In this document: piece after piece, positions 19,578 through 27,757 of the stretch | How the letters are laid out: every line of letters starts with the position of its first letter | Numbering within the stretch: position 1 is the stretch's first letter | Origin: Archangiaceae bacterium | GTDB taxonomy: Bacteria > Myxococcota > Myxococcia > Myxococcales > Myxococcaceae | Assembly: GCA_016879935.1 (NCBI GenBank) | Contig: JAACJQ010000210.1 | Coordinates: 1-62,322 of the forward strand | Length of the DNA stretch: 62,322 nt | Direction of reading: 5' to 3' | Translations under genes and position numbers: made by a program | The notes under the pieces: model-generated | Databases searched by the model: none | Seen by the model: only the letters and a program-made list of their open reading frames with translations | What the model was told of the DNA's origin: nothing

Positions 19578-20011
19578 CCCGCGAACTCGTCTTCTCGCGC
19601 CTGGAGCCGCTTGGCGAGCGCACGCACGAGCTGCAGTGACATCGACCGGTTCGAGCGGAGCGCGTCGCGGAAGTCCTGCTCCGAGAGCACGAGCAGGTCG
19701 CAGTTCTCGAGCGCGACGACGGTGGCCGAGCGGGGCGCGGGGTTGATGATGGAGAGCTCGCCGAAGCAGTCGCCGCGCTTGAGCACGTTGACGCGCTTGG
19801 CCCCACGCCGGCCGTCACGGCGCACTTCACAGGTGCCGGTGACGACGAAGTACGCCGCCGCGCCGCTCGCGCCCTCTTTGATGATGACACTGCCGGTGCG
19901 GTGCTGCTCGACGGTGAGACGCGCAGCCAGCTTCTCGAGCTCGCCGTGCGGAACGTCGGCGAGGAGCGGCATGGCCTTCAGCGCGTTGGTGCGTTGGGTG
20001 AGCTCGTCCAT
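19574..20011 (-). CDS. Cyclic-nucleotide-binding domain protein, 145 aa
   Basis: A single cNMP-binding domain: FADVPHGELEKL-type start (LLADVPHGELEKLAARL), 'GSVIIKEGASGAAAYFVVTGTCEV', and the phosphate-binding cassette 'GDCFGELSIINPAPRSATVVA' with Glu and Arg in place (FGEL, PRSA). There is no DNA-binding domain, so it is not a full CRP-type regulator. Being coupled by a 4-base overlap to hprK, it may bring cyclic-nucleotide or c-di-GMP sensing to HPr phosphorylation; that link is inference from position. Confidence 0.92.
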   Translation of the reverse strand: MDELTQRTNALKAMPLLADVPHGELEKLAARLTVEQHRTGSVIIKEGASGAAAYFVVTGTCEVRRDGRRGAKRVNVLKRGDCFGELSIINPAPRSATVVALENCDLLVLSEQDFRDALRSNRSMSLQLVRALAKRLQAREDEFAG

Positions 20012-20092
20012 GGCGCCGAGTTACCACGAGCCGGTGCTCCGAACCTCGTTCAGCAACCCCGGAATCGACCGGGCCGCGACCTGAACCCGTTC

Positions 20093-20791
20093 TCAGCGGC
20101 CGGGCGTCTGTGCTGCCATCACGCCGACGTACTCCTCGGCCGAGATGGAGTTCTGGAACTTCGTCGAGTGAACCATCGCGTGCTGCGGGTTCACCACGCG
20201 CGGCGCGAGTTCCTTCGCCACGTCGAGCTGCGTGATGCCGTGGTCGGCGAACGCGTCGATGACGAGGCCGAGCTGCGCCGCCGTCACGTACTGCCGGGCG
20301 AACATCTTCTGCGCCATCTCTTCGCGGGTAATCGTGTTGCGCTGCGCTCGCAGCGTCTGCAGCACGCCGGCGAACGTCGCGCCATCCATCGGGAGCTGAC
20401 CGTTCTTGCTCATCAGACACCCAGGGTCACTCGGGCCCGTGCCGCAATCACGCGCCACCTGCTGCTGCACGTACACCGGCTGCTGCTGCACCACGACGCG
20501 CTCACGCACCATCACCGGCGCGGGCTGCTGCACGATGACGCGCTCACGCACCACCACCGGCTGCTCGACGACCACCGTGCTCGTCTGCACCACGCCGCCC
20601 ACCCGCACGTTCGCCTGAACGCCGGGCATCACCACGGAGGCGCCGAGCGGGCCGACCTGCACCGCGGCTCCGACGGTGCCGACCTGCACTGCCGCGCCCG
20701 TCACCTCGACCTCTTCGACCTCGCCGACCTGCGCGAAGGCCATCGACGACAGACACGACACCACCACCGCTGCACGCAGCATGCGCTTCAT
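20093..20791 (-). CDS. Secreted DUF4476-domain protein, 232 aa
   Basis: Signal peptide (MKRMLRAAVVVSCLSSMAFA) with AGGAG about nine bases before the ATG. Residues 22-125 are low-complexity Val/Gln/Pro repeats ('VVVRERVIVQQPAPVMVRERVVVQQQ'-like, split copies). The C-terminal 95 residues contain paired helices typical of DUF4476 (TFAGVLQTLRAQ, MFARQYVTAAQLGLVI, AKELAPRVVNPQH). The role is unknown; secreted or surface location is likely. It stands alone, with 81 bp to hprK-operon genes downstream and 100 bp to the next gene upstream. Confidence 0.82.
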   Translation of the reverse strand: MKRMLRAAVVVSCLSSMAFAQVGEVEEVEVTGAAVQVGTVGAAVQVGPLGASVVMPGVQANVRVGGVVQTSTVVVEQPVVVRERVIVQQPAPVMVRERVVVQQQPVYVQQQVARDCGTGPSDPGCLMSKNGQLPMDGATFAGVLQTLRAQRNTITREEMAQKMFARQYVTAAQLGLVIDAFADHGITQLDVAKELAPRVVNPQHAMVHSTKFQNSISAEEYVGVMAAQTPGR

Positions 20792-20891
20792 GGAAACCCG
20801 CTCCTGGTTGTTCGGACCCGACACGTCCTTCGCGCCGGCCTGTCCTCTGTCTTGGGAGGGGCTCGGCCGAATTATGAAAGAATCGACGGGC

Positions 20892-21527
20892 TCACTTCTT
20901 ACGCGACGCAGCCTTCCCTTTCGCCGCCGGAGCGAGCCTGCCGGCCGTCACCACGAGTGGAGCGCCGCCACCGGAACGGGCGACCGTGTAGCTGATGCCG
21001 GTGATGGTGGCCGGCTCCCACGCGCCGTCGACCCACAGCTTCACCGCGCCCGGCTCGTACCGGAGGGTCGGGTCACCAGGGTCGGCCGAGACGCCGTCGA
21101 GCTGGTTCTGGAGCGCCTGCCAGTTGGCCTCGGCCGTGCCCTCGGGCCGCATCACGCCTCCCGAGCGCTTCACCTTCCAGTCGAAACCCGGAGGCGCGTT
21201 CTCGGCGGCCTCGAGCGCCTTCCACAGCGCCTTGTCCTCGCAGATGAAGCCGTGCTGCGTCGCCGAGCCGATGATCAGGTCGCTGGCCTTCTTCCGCGTT
21301 CGCGCGTCGAAGAGCAGGCCGGTGTCGGAGAACTGAAACCAGTGCGCGACCGGCACACCGTCGTCGAGCACGTTGGCCGAGGCGACGTCGCGTGAGCCCA
21401 GCCACTCCTCGAAGGAGCTCCATTCTTCGAAGCCGCCACAGGCCATGAAGAGCTGCGCGACACAGCGCTGCTCGAGCGGTTTGAGCTCGGTCCACCGGGT
21501 GCGGGTGTTCAGCCTCGAGAAGTACAT
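20892..21527 (-). CDS. Hypothetical protein with Lys-rich C-terminus, 211 aa
   Basis: Soluble protein starting MYFSRLNTRTRW (a GTG nine bases upstream is also possible). It contains 'QRCVAQLFMACGGFEEWSSFEEW', a middle segment 'ASDLIIGSATQHGFICEDKALWKALE' (split here as seen) and ends in a basic AKGKAASRKK tail that could bind nucleic acid. I do not recognise the family. It is divergent from the lipoprotein gene at 21598; the 70-bp gap between them should hold both promoters. Confidence 0.72.
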   Translation of the reverse strand: MYFSRLNTRTRWTELKPLEQRCVAQLFMACGGFEEWSSFEEWLGSRDVASANVLDDGVPVAHWFQFSDTGLLFDARTRKKASDLIIGSATQHGFICEDKALWKALEAAENAPPGFDWKVKRSGGVMRPEGTAEANWQALQNQLDGVSADPGDPTLRYEPGAVKLWVDGAWEPATITGISYTVARSGGGAPLVVTAGRLAPAAKGKAASRKK

Positions 21528-21597
21528 GGCGCGCACTGTGCCGTGCCCCCACCCGAGGGTCGAGCGCGCGGCACGCCGGTTGCGCTGCGGCCGCGCC

Positions 21598-23742
21598 ATG
21601 CGTTGGCTCCTCCTCGTACTCGTGGTGACGTCGTGTGCTGATCCACTCGTGGTTTCCACGGGTTCGGGCGAGGTCGAGATGGGCGCCTCAGTCGACTTCC
21701 CACCGACGGCCCTCGGATTTTCGAGGGTTCGCTCGCTGACCGTCACCAACCGCTCGCGAGTGGCGAAGACGCTGACGCTCGGCACCCAGGCTCCGTTCTC
21801 CACCGCCGCCTCCATCGACGTGCCGGGCGGCGCAGAGGTGAACGTCGACGTCACCTTCACGCCTTCGACGGTTGGGGCGGTGAGCGGCGTGCTGCGCGTC
21901 GATGGCCTCGAAGTGGCGCTGCGTGCAGAAGGTGTCGCGCCGCTCGACTGCGGCGCTCCGGGCGTCTGTGGCACCGTTCGCTTCGACGCCGAGACGTTGG
22001 CCTGCGTGCGCACGCCGAAGGCCGACGGCACCGCGTGTGACGACGCGCTCGCGTGCATCGAGGCAGGCTCGTGTCAGTCGGGCACGTGCGTGGGCCGCGC
22101 GGCACGCTGTGATGACGCGAACACGTGCACCACCGACTCCTGCGCCGTCGGGAGCGGGTGCCTGCACGTCGCCGTCGAGTGCGCACCGCCCACCAACCCC
22201 TGTCAGGCCGCGCTGTGCGACCCGCTGCGAGGCTGCGGCACCGCGCCGGTGATGGATGGAACGCCCTGCGGCGCCGTCAGCTGTGAGCTTGCCAACGTGT
22301 GCCTCGCCGGCCAGTGCCGCGCCGTCGTGCCTCCCGAGGGGTTCACCTGCTCGCCCGCCTCGGCCTGTCGTGGTGAGGGCGTGTGCCGCAACAAGGTCTG
22401 CGAGCGGCCGCCCGAACACACGCTCTCGCCCCGGTGGACGTACTCGGCCAGCACCCCCGACTTCCGCTTCGAGGGCGTCACCGACGAGCAGGGCAACTGG
22501 TACTGGGTCGAGTGCTCCAACACGTACGTTCGAATGGGCACGCCGCGAGACGCCAACGTGCCGAAGCAGCCCGACCATCGCTGCGTCGTCACCTCGCGCA
22601 CCAACGAAGGCCTCGAGCGTTTCGCCACCGAGGTGAGGGGCCCGGGCGTGACGGGCACGAACCTGGCCGGCCTCCAGCTCGTCTCGGGTGGCGCGTTCAT
22701 CTTCGCCGACGCCGATGGAGCGCTCGCCGCCGTCGACGTCACCACGGGCTCGTTGCGGTGGCAGCGCGCGCTCTCGACGCCCTCGCCGCACATTCTCGCG
22801 CTCGCAGACGACGGGCACGGTGCGCTCTGGAGCATCGTGCGCTCTGACGGTGAGACCGAGGCGTGGTCGCTCGTTCGGTTCAACGCGGCCACGGGACAAC
22901 TGCTCGGCTCGGTCGAGCGGCCCTCGCGTGTCACGGGCCTGGTGACGTCGGAGCGCGGCGCCGCGTTCGTGATGAGAGACCAGCCCAACGTCATTCTGCC
23001 CATCGACCCGTTCCCCGCGCCGGTGGCCCTGCTCGAACGAATCGAGGCCGATGGTGGTGTCGCGTTCTCGAGCAACCTGTTGCGGGCGAGCCCGCCAGTG
23101 ATGGTGGTGGGCGACCGGGTCGTCATGGCCGACGACGCCGTCTTCGATGCCACCGATGGCCGCGAGGTCGAGCAGCCGTCATCGCCCGAGTGGAACACGG
23201 CGTCGTGGAAGGGCCTCTCGAATGGCACCACGCGCGTGCGGCTCGCGGCTGAGCGTGCTCCTTCGGCGCCGCTGCCTCCATCGATTCCACCGCCAGTCGT
23301 TGCGTTGCAGTCGGTCGATTCGCGCGGCGTGCGTTCGCGCCCGTTCACCATGGTGGCCGACGTGGTGAGCGACGCGTTCCTCACGTCGCAGGGCGACTCG
23401 CTGTTCGTCGCCACGAAGCTGAACAGTCTGCGCAGCCCGAACGCTGCCGACGAGACCCGCGTGCGGCAGGTGCACCCGCTCGGCGTCGAGTTGATGAGCT
23501 GCCCGCTCGTCGACCGCCTGCCTGGAGCCACCGTCGACACCCCGCTCATCCTCTCGTCGACGGTCGGCACCAACGGCCGCTCCATCGCCGTGCGGGCGAG
23601 CGAGACCGACTGTGCGACGTGTGACCTCTGGTCGCCGCCGCGCATCGCCGTCTACGACCTCGGCCGGCCTGCTCCGGGCGTCGCCACCCGCGGGTGGGTA
23701 GGGCCGCGAGGCAGCCCGCAGTCAGGCGCGCACCCGAAGTGA
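21598..23742 (+). CDS. Lipoprotein with ASH-like, Cys-rich and beta-propeller regions, 714 aa
   Basis: Signal peptide with lipobox VTSC (Cys13). Residues 20-115 resemble an ASH/HYDIN-type Ig-like domain ('PTALGFSRVRSLTVTNRSRVAKTL', 'VDVTFTPSTVGAVSGVL'). Residues 117-280 are Cys-rich modules with 'DGTACDDALACIE', 'CDDANTCTTDSC' and 'DPLRGCG', as in many myxobacterial surface proteins. Residues 290-714 look like a PQQ/propeller repeat domain ('ADGALAAVDVTTGSLRWQRAL'). Probably exposed on the outer membrane; no enzyme motif seen. It converges on the repeat lipoprotein at 23751 with 8 bp between stops. Confidence 0.88.
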   Translation: MRWLLLVLVVTSCADPLVVSTGSGEVEMGASVDFPPTALGFSRVRSLTVTNRSRVAKTLTLGTQAPFSTAASIDVPGGAEVNVDVTFTPSTVGAVSGVLRVDGLEVALRAEGVAPLDCGAPGVCGTVRFDAETLACVRTPKADGTACDDALACIEAGSCQSGTCVGRAARCDDANTCTTDSCAVGSGCLHVAVECAPPTNPCQAALCDPLRGCGTAPVMDGTPCGAVSCELANVCLAGQCRAVVPPEGFTCSPASACRGEGVCRNKVCERPPEHTLSPRWTYSASTPDFRFEGVTDEQGNWYWVECSNTYVRMGTPRDANVPKQPDHRCVVTSRTNEGLERFATEVRGPGVTGTNLAGLQLVSGGAFIFADADGALAAVDVTTGSLRWQRALSTPSPHILALADDGHGALWSIVRSDGETEAWSLVRFNAATGQLLGSVERPSRVTGLVTSERGAAFVMRDQPNVILPIDPFPAPVALLERIEADGGVAFSSNLLRASPPVMVVGDRVVMADDAVFDATDGREVEQPSSPEWNTASWKGLSNGTTRVRLAAERAPSAPLPPSIPPPVVALQSVDSRGVRSRPFTMVADVVSDAFLTSQGDSLFVATKLNSLRSPNAADETRVRQVHPLGVELMSCPLVDRLPGATVDTPLILSSTVGTNGRSIAVRASETDCATCDLWSPPRIAVYDLGRPAPGVATRGWVGPRGSPQSGAHPK

Positions 23743-23750
23743 GGCGCTGA

Positions 23751-24467
23751 TCAGACGCAGCACAACGAGCCGGTCCACTTCCCGCGGCAGCCAGAGGCGG
23801 TGCCCTGCACGCACGTCATCGACGAGCGAAGGCAGCAGGCAGCCCCCGTCCACTTCAGGTCGGTGCCGGTGCACCACGTCGCCGTGCCATCGACGCACTG
23901 CGACCAGGTCGCCGTGACGCAGCAGCGCGAGCCGGTCCACTCCAGTTCGGTGCCGGTGCACCACGTCGACGTGCCCGCCACGCACTGCCGGTACGCGCGG
24001 CCGACGCAGCACTTCGAGCCCGTCCACTGCAGGTCGGTGCCGGTGCACCAGGTCGCGGTGCCGTCGACGCACTGGCCGTACGTCGAGTCGGCGCAACACA
24101 TCGAGCCGGTCCACGTCAGGCCGCTACCCGAGCACCACACCGACGTTCCCGCGACGCAGGTGTTCGTCGCCGAGCCTCCGCCCGTTCCGCCCGACGAGCC
24201 CGGCGCGGGGTGACCGAACGAGAGGCACACCTCGGTGCACTGCTCTCCCATCGCGCAGCGGCGGTTGTCGCAGCGCTTCGAGTTCACCGGGCTGCCATCG
24301 CCGCACCGGCACACGATGTTCGGGCAGTCTTCGCCTTTCGAGCATTGGGCGGTCGGCGTCGGTGTCGGGGTGGAAGGCGTGGGCGTGGGCGCTGACGCAT
24401 CGGGAAGGTCGATGACGGGTCCACAGCTGATCAACAGCGAGGCGAGCGCGAGGCGGAGCGTGTTCAT
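23751..24467 (-). CDS. Lipoprotein with five 29-residue Cys/Trp repeats, 238 aa
   Basis: Lipobox LISC (Cys15), a Thr/Pro linker (about 25-40), a Cys-rich segment (42-81), a Gly/Ser linker and then five tandem repeats (residues 104-237) of the form C-V-x-G-T-x-x-W-C-x-G-x-x-L-x-W-T-G-x-x-C-C plus seven residues. Each repeat has four cysteines, presumably disulfide-paired outside the cell. The last copy is shortened. I know no named family for it. The gene shares a 41-base upstream element with the lipoprotein gene at 25268-26464. Confidence 0.88.
   Translation of the reverse strand: MNTLRLALASLLISCGPVIDLPDASAPTPTPSTPTPTPTAQCSKGEDCPNIVCRCGDGSPVNSKRCDNRRCAMGEQCTEVCLSFGHPAPGSSGGTGGGSATNTCVAGTSVWCSGSGLTWTGSMCCADSTYGQCVDGTATWCTGTDLQWTGSKCCVGRAYRQCVAGTSTWCTGTELEWTGSRCCVTATWSQCVDGTATWCTGTDLKWTGAACCLRSSMTCVQGTASGCRGKWTGSLCCV
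23757..24158 (-). repeat. Tandem protein-coding repeat, period about 87 bp, five copies
   Basis: The repeat cysteines that open each unit fall at residues 104, 133, 162, 191 and 219, giving unit lengths of 29, 29, 29 and 28 residues. Copies 2 and 4 are nearly identical (CVDGTATWCTGTDLxWTG), which points to recent internal duplication or gene conversion. Confidence 0.85.
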
Positions 24468-24505
24468 GCACCGTCATTGGGCGCGGCGACTTCTTTCCGT
24501 CACGC
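24465..24505 (-). promoter_or_regulatory. Conserved 41-base upstream element, copy 1
   Basis: On the minus strand the 41 bases ending at this lipoprotein's start codon read GCGTGACGGAAAGAA, nine variable bases, CCCAATGACGG, one base, GCATG. The same arrangement precedes the gene at 25268-26464, with 34 of 41 bases identical. Both lie directly against the start codon, so the element could be a promoter, a short leader or an operator. GGAA in the first block recalls the -35 box of ECF sigma promoters, but spacing to a -10 is not convincing. Confidence 0.6.
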
Positions 24506-24560
24506 GTGATGAATAGGCGCAGCGCCGACCCGTCGGTGTGGCCGGCCGATGGAGGGGTTC

Positions 24561-25172
24561 GTGCTGGTCTCAGTCATCTCGGGTCTCCTGCTCGCGGCAT
24601 CACCGCCGCCAGAGGGCACGCGCCTGTCGGTCACGCTCGACGGCGCGCGCACCGACGCGTTGCAGCGAGCCGTCTGGGCGCACGAGCCGAGCGATGCGCC
24701 ATTTCCCCAATTGAGCCCGGGCTTCGGTGGAGGTCTGAGCGTCGAGCTGGGCATGCAGCTGCCGAACCTGCGCTGGCTCGGCTTCTTCGTCGGGGCGCGG
24801 GGCCGACTCGGGAGCTGGCGGGGCGCGACGCTCGATGACGCGGCGTCGTTCTGGGACCTGGGGTTGCGCAGCCGAATCGAGCTCGTCCTCGGCCCGGTCG
24901 CGTTGTGGGGCGGCATCGGAACCTCGGCCGGAAACGTGGTGGCGCGTACCCGTGGCGTCGAGCGAGAGGTGGTAGCGCACGCCGTCGACTTCAGCGCCGG
25001 GCTTCGCGTGAAGGTGCTGGGCCCGCTCGGGCTCGGTCTGTTCGTCGAGACCCAGCACGCGTCGTCGTTCGCTCGGCCGCAGGAGGAGTTCTCGACCCTG
25101 CGTCTGGGCCTCGACCTCACGCTCACGTTCGACCTGGGCGCTCCGGCGAGCGAGCGCCCGGCAGCGCGTTGA
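24561..25172 (+). CDS. Exported beta-barrel-like hypothetical protein, 203 aa
   Basis: Signal-like N-terminus (VLVSVISGLLLAASPP) and alternating hydrophobic strands with Gly and aromatic residues ('LRWLGFFVGARGRLGSW', 'FDLGAP' end), as in small outer-membrane barrels. The GTG at 24561 is preferred because GGAGG lies 5 bases before it; an in-frame ATG at 24549 overlaps that site. No family recognised. Its stop lies in palindrome CGTTGATCAACG. Confidence 0.72.
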   Translation: MLVSVISGLLLAASPPPEGTRLSVTLDGARTDALQRAVWAHEPSDAPFPQLSPGFGGGLSVELGMQLPNLRWLGFFVGARGRLGSWRGATLDDAASFWDLGLRSRIELVLGPVALWGGIGTSAGNVVARTRGVEREVVAHAVDFSAGLRVKVLGPLGLGLFVETQHASSFARPQEEFSTLRLGLDLTLTFDLGAPASERPAAR

Positions 25173-25203
25173 TCAACGGCAACGAGAATGGCTTTCTGGG
25201 TGC

Positions 25204-25221
25204 GGAAGCGAGATTGCTTCC
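25204..25221. terminator. Hairpin in a convergent gap
   Basis: GGAAGC, a six-base loop (GAGATT) and GCTTCC form a perfect 6-bp stem in the 95-bp gap between the convergent genes ending at 25172 (+) and 25268 (-). It may terminate both transcripts; no T-run is present on either side. Confidence 0.35.
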
Positions 25222-25267
25222 ACCACCGGTGCTGCGCGTTCGAACTCGGCGGCCACCGCGAGCAGGT

Positions 25268-26464
25268 TCAGCGGCGCCCCGGCCATGCGAACTCGGCGTG
25301 CAGGGTGAACAAGCGAGGCACCACCGCGCCGTCGACTCGCACCGGCGTCAGGTGACCGCCGGCCTTCGTCGAGAACGAGCGCCAGTCGACCTGCTCCGCG
25401 GAGCCGTCGAACGACGACACCTTCACGACGTCGGCGAGGCCCACGAGCTGCGGCTCCTCCGACGCGGCGTCGACCTCGACGACCACGCGCTTCTTTTCGT
25501 CGATGAACCGTCTCGTCGCGCGTGAGCTCTTCACGTCCATCGGAGGCAGACCGCCTGCCGTGCCGAGCAGATCGAGCGCGGTCGACACCTCTGCCACGTC
25601 TTTCACCAGCGTCGCGCCCTCGGTCGTCTCGAGCTCTTCGGCGAGCTTCTTCACGCGCGAGACCTGCGCCGGCACGTTCGCCGGCTGCCACGCCCGCCAC
25701 GAACCATTCACGAACTCCAGCGGCCGCGCCTCGAACACGCCGTCGCCTCCGCTCGAGTCGACATGCCCTTCGAGCGCCTTCGCCATCTGCCGAATCGCGT
25801 CGGCGTTGGTCGCGTCGGCGAGCCCGATGGCCTGATCCGTCGGCGCCAGTGCGACCAGGTGCTTCACGCCGAGCCGCGCGAGGAACGGCTCCGACACCAG
25901 CGCGCTCGACGCGGGAATGCCGACGTTCGGCTTCGTCACCACGAGCCACGCGCCCGGAGCCACCTTCACCAGCGCGTCGGCCGAAGGCTGCTGCGCCACC
26001 TCGAGCTGGGCCACGAGCGCTGCGTCACCATCGACACACCAGCGCGCGCCGTCGACGTCGACCGCCATCGCCTGCACCGGAAGCCCCAGCACCGTCACCG
26101 CCGCCGGCACCTTCACGTCGGCCGGCGCGTTCACCCGCCGCATGGTGCGAAACAGCGCCTGAAGCCCCGCGCCCTGCGGCTCGAGATAGCGGGTGCGGGT
26201 GCTCGTTCGGCAGCTGCGCTCGATGGTCGATTCGAGCAGCTCGTTCAGGTCGTCTCTGGCTTCACGACGAACCCGCGCGGCCTCGAGGTCTTCACGGAGC
26301 TGTGCGCGCAGCGTGCGGTCGAAGTCGTCGTCGGCGTGTGGTGCGTGCAGGTGGAGCGGTTTCAGGGCTCCCGTCGCGCGTGGCTTGAACCGTGCGCGGC
26401 CTTTGCAGCCGCCGAAGGCAGCCACCAGCAGCGCGAAGAGAATCGAGAGCGTTCGTGCGTTCAT
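25268..26464 (-). CDS. Lipoprotein of unknown function, 398 aa
   Basis: Lipobox FGGC (Cys20) after MNARTLSILFALLVAAFG. A charged N-terminal region (residues 45-85) with many Arg/Glu looks helical or coiled-coil ('LREDLEAARVRREARDDLNELL'). The rest has alternating strands and helices with no catalytic motif I recognise. It is preceded by the 41-base element shared with the gene at 23751-24467, so the two are probably co-regulated. Divergent from the von Willebrand A lipoprotein at 26573. Confidence 0.82.
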   Translation of the reverse strand: MNARTLSILFALLVAAFGGCKGRARFKPRATGALKPLHLHAPHADDDFDRTLRAQLREDLEAARVRREARDDLNELLESTIERSCRTSTRTRYLEPQGAGLQALFRTMRRVNAPADVKVPAAVTVLGLPVQAMAVDVDGARWCVDGDAALVAQLEVAQQPSADALVKVAPGAWLVVTKPNVGIPASSALVSEPFLARLGVKHLVALAPTDQAIGLADATNADAIRQMAKALEGHVDSSGGDGVFEARPLEFVNGSWRAWQPANVPAQVSRVKKLAEELETTEGATLVKDVAEVSTALDLLGTAGGLPPMDVKSSRATRRFIDEKKRVVVEVDAASEEPQLVGLADVVKVSSFDGSAEQVDWRSFSTKAGGHLTPVRVDGAVVPRLFTLHAEFAWPGRR

Positions 26465-26502
26465 GCTCCGTCATTGGGAGCACCTCTTTCTTTCCGTCAC
26501 GC
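26462..26502 (-). promoter_or_regulatory. Conserved 41-base upstream element, copy 2
   Basis: Second copy of the element at 24465-24505: GCGTGACGGAAAGAA, nine variable bases, CCCAATGACGG, one base, GCATG, with the ATG as the start codon of the lipoprotein at 25268-26464. The two downstream proteins are not obvious paralogues beyond being lipoproteins, so the conservation points to shared regulation, not to a recent whole-gene duplication. Confidence 0.6.
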
Positions 26503-26572
26503 AGGCCATGTCGCGCGTCGGCGAAGAGGTGGTGGGCTTGTCACGGTGGCAGCGCGGGGCTTGAGTGCGCCC

Positions 26573-27664
26573 GTGCGGATCCGCTCCCTCGTCGTGGCCG
26601 TCGTGCTCGCGACCGTCGTCTTCACCTGCGGCCGCACCGAGGTCGTCAGCTTCGACGTCCCCATTCCCACGGTCGACGCAGGCCGTGACGCCGGGCCGAT
26701 GCTCGACGCCGGTGTTCAGCCCTTCGACGCGGGCATCAAGCCGTGCCTCGAAGGCCGCTTCCCACTCTCGCCCGCGACGCCGGTGGTAGTGCTGGTGCTC
26801 GACAAGTCAGGCTCGATGGCCGAGCGCTTCGGCGGGCCCACCACCGACACCAAGTGGAACGCGCTGCGCGACTCGTTGCGCACGACGCTGCCCGCGGTGA
26901 ACGACACCATGGAGCTGGGCCTGTTGCTGTACCCGGTGAGCCTCAACCAGTCGTGCTCGAGCTTCGTGCGGCCCAACCCCGAGCCTGCCCTGCGGCAGGT
27001 GCCGACCATCATTCAGGCCCTCGACGATGCGCTGCCCGCGGGTGGCACGCCCACCGCCGACGCGATTCAAGCCGCTGCCAACTCGTTGCTCACGCGCCGC
27101 ACCGCCTCGAGCGCCCGCGCCCTCGTGCTGGCGACCGACGGCGTGCCCAACTGCAACTCGGTGCTGAACCCGAGGGCGTGCGTGTGCAGCGCGACGCCTC
27201 CCTGCAGCGCGCTCGCCTGTGTCGACGACGAGCGCTCGGTACTGAGAGTCGCCAACATCGCCGACGCGGGCATTCCCACCTACGTCATCGGCATCGAGTC
27301 GAGCAGCGCGGGCTCGTTCGACTCGCTCGACCGCATGGCCGTCGCTGGAGGCCGCGCCCTGCCCGCGATGCCCGGTGCCCGCCGCTACTACGCCGCCACC
27401 AGCAGCGCCGAGCTCGCCACGGCCTTCTCGTCGATTCGTGACCAGGTGGCGCGCTGCACCTTCCTCACCTCGTCGGTGCCCAACGCCACCGGCAGCATCA
27501 GGGTCGAGGCCGATGGGGTGGTGGTGCCTTTCGACCCGAGTGGCGTCATGGGGTGGAGCTGGAGCGACCGCTTCAACGGCGAGGTCGTCTTCCGGGGCGG
27601 CGCCTGTGCGCAGGTGATGTCGGGTGCTCAGCGGCTCGAGGCCGTCGTCGCCTGCGGGCAGTGA
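26573..27664 (+). CDS. von Willebrand factor A domain lipoprotein, 363 aa
   Basis: The GTG at 26573 gives a signal peptide with lipobox VFTC and mature start CGRTEVVSFD. After a DAG-rich linker, a vWA domain spans about residues 60-300: MIDAS motif DKSGSM, conserved GGTPTADAI and ATDGVPN, so metal binding should be intact. A short C-terminal domain follows (RVEADGVVVPFD). Surface-anchored vWA proteins generally mediate adhesion or protein binding. The mature N-terminus CGRTEVVS recurs in the small lipoprotein at 34404. Confidence 0.9.
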   Translation: MRIRSLVVAVVLATVVFTCGRTEVVSFDVPIPTVDAGRDAGPMLDAGVQPFDAGIKPCLEGRFPLSPATPVVVLVLDKSGSMAERFGGPTTDTKWNALRDSLRTTLPAVNDTMELGLLLYPVSLNQSCSSFVRPNPEPALRQVPTIIQALDDALPAGGTPTADAIQAAANSLLTRRTASSARALVLATDGVPNCNSVLNPRACVCSATPPCSALACVDDERSVLRVANIADAGIPTYVIGIESSSAGSFDSLDRMAVAGGRALPAMPGARRYYAATSSAELATAFSSIRDQVARCTFLTSSVPNATGSIRVEADGVVVPFDPSGVMGWSWSDRFNGEVVFRGGACAQVMSGAQRLEAVVACGQ

Positions 27665-27757
27665 CGTCGCCGCGGTGCTCGAAGGCGCGGCTGGCTGCAT
27701 CTGGCGCACATGGTGCGCCTCCCGTCGGTGCGAGCTGATCATGCTACCGTTCCGCTC

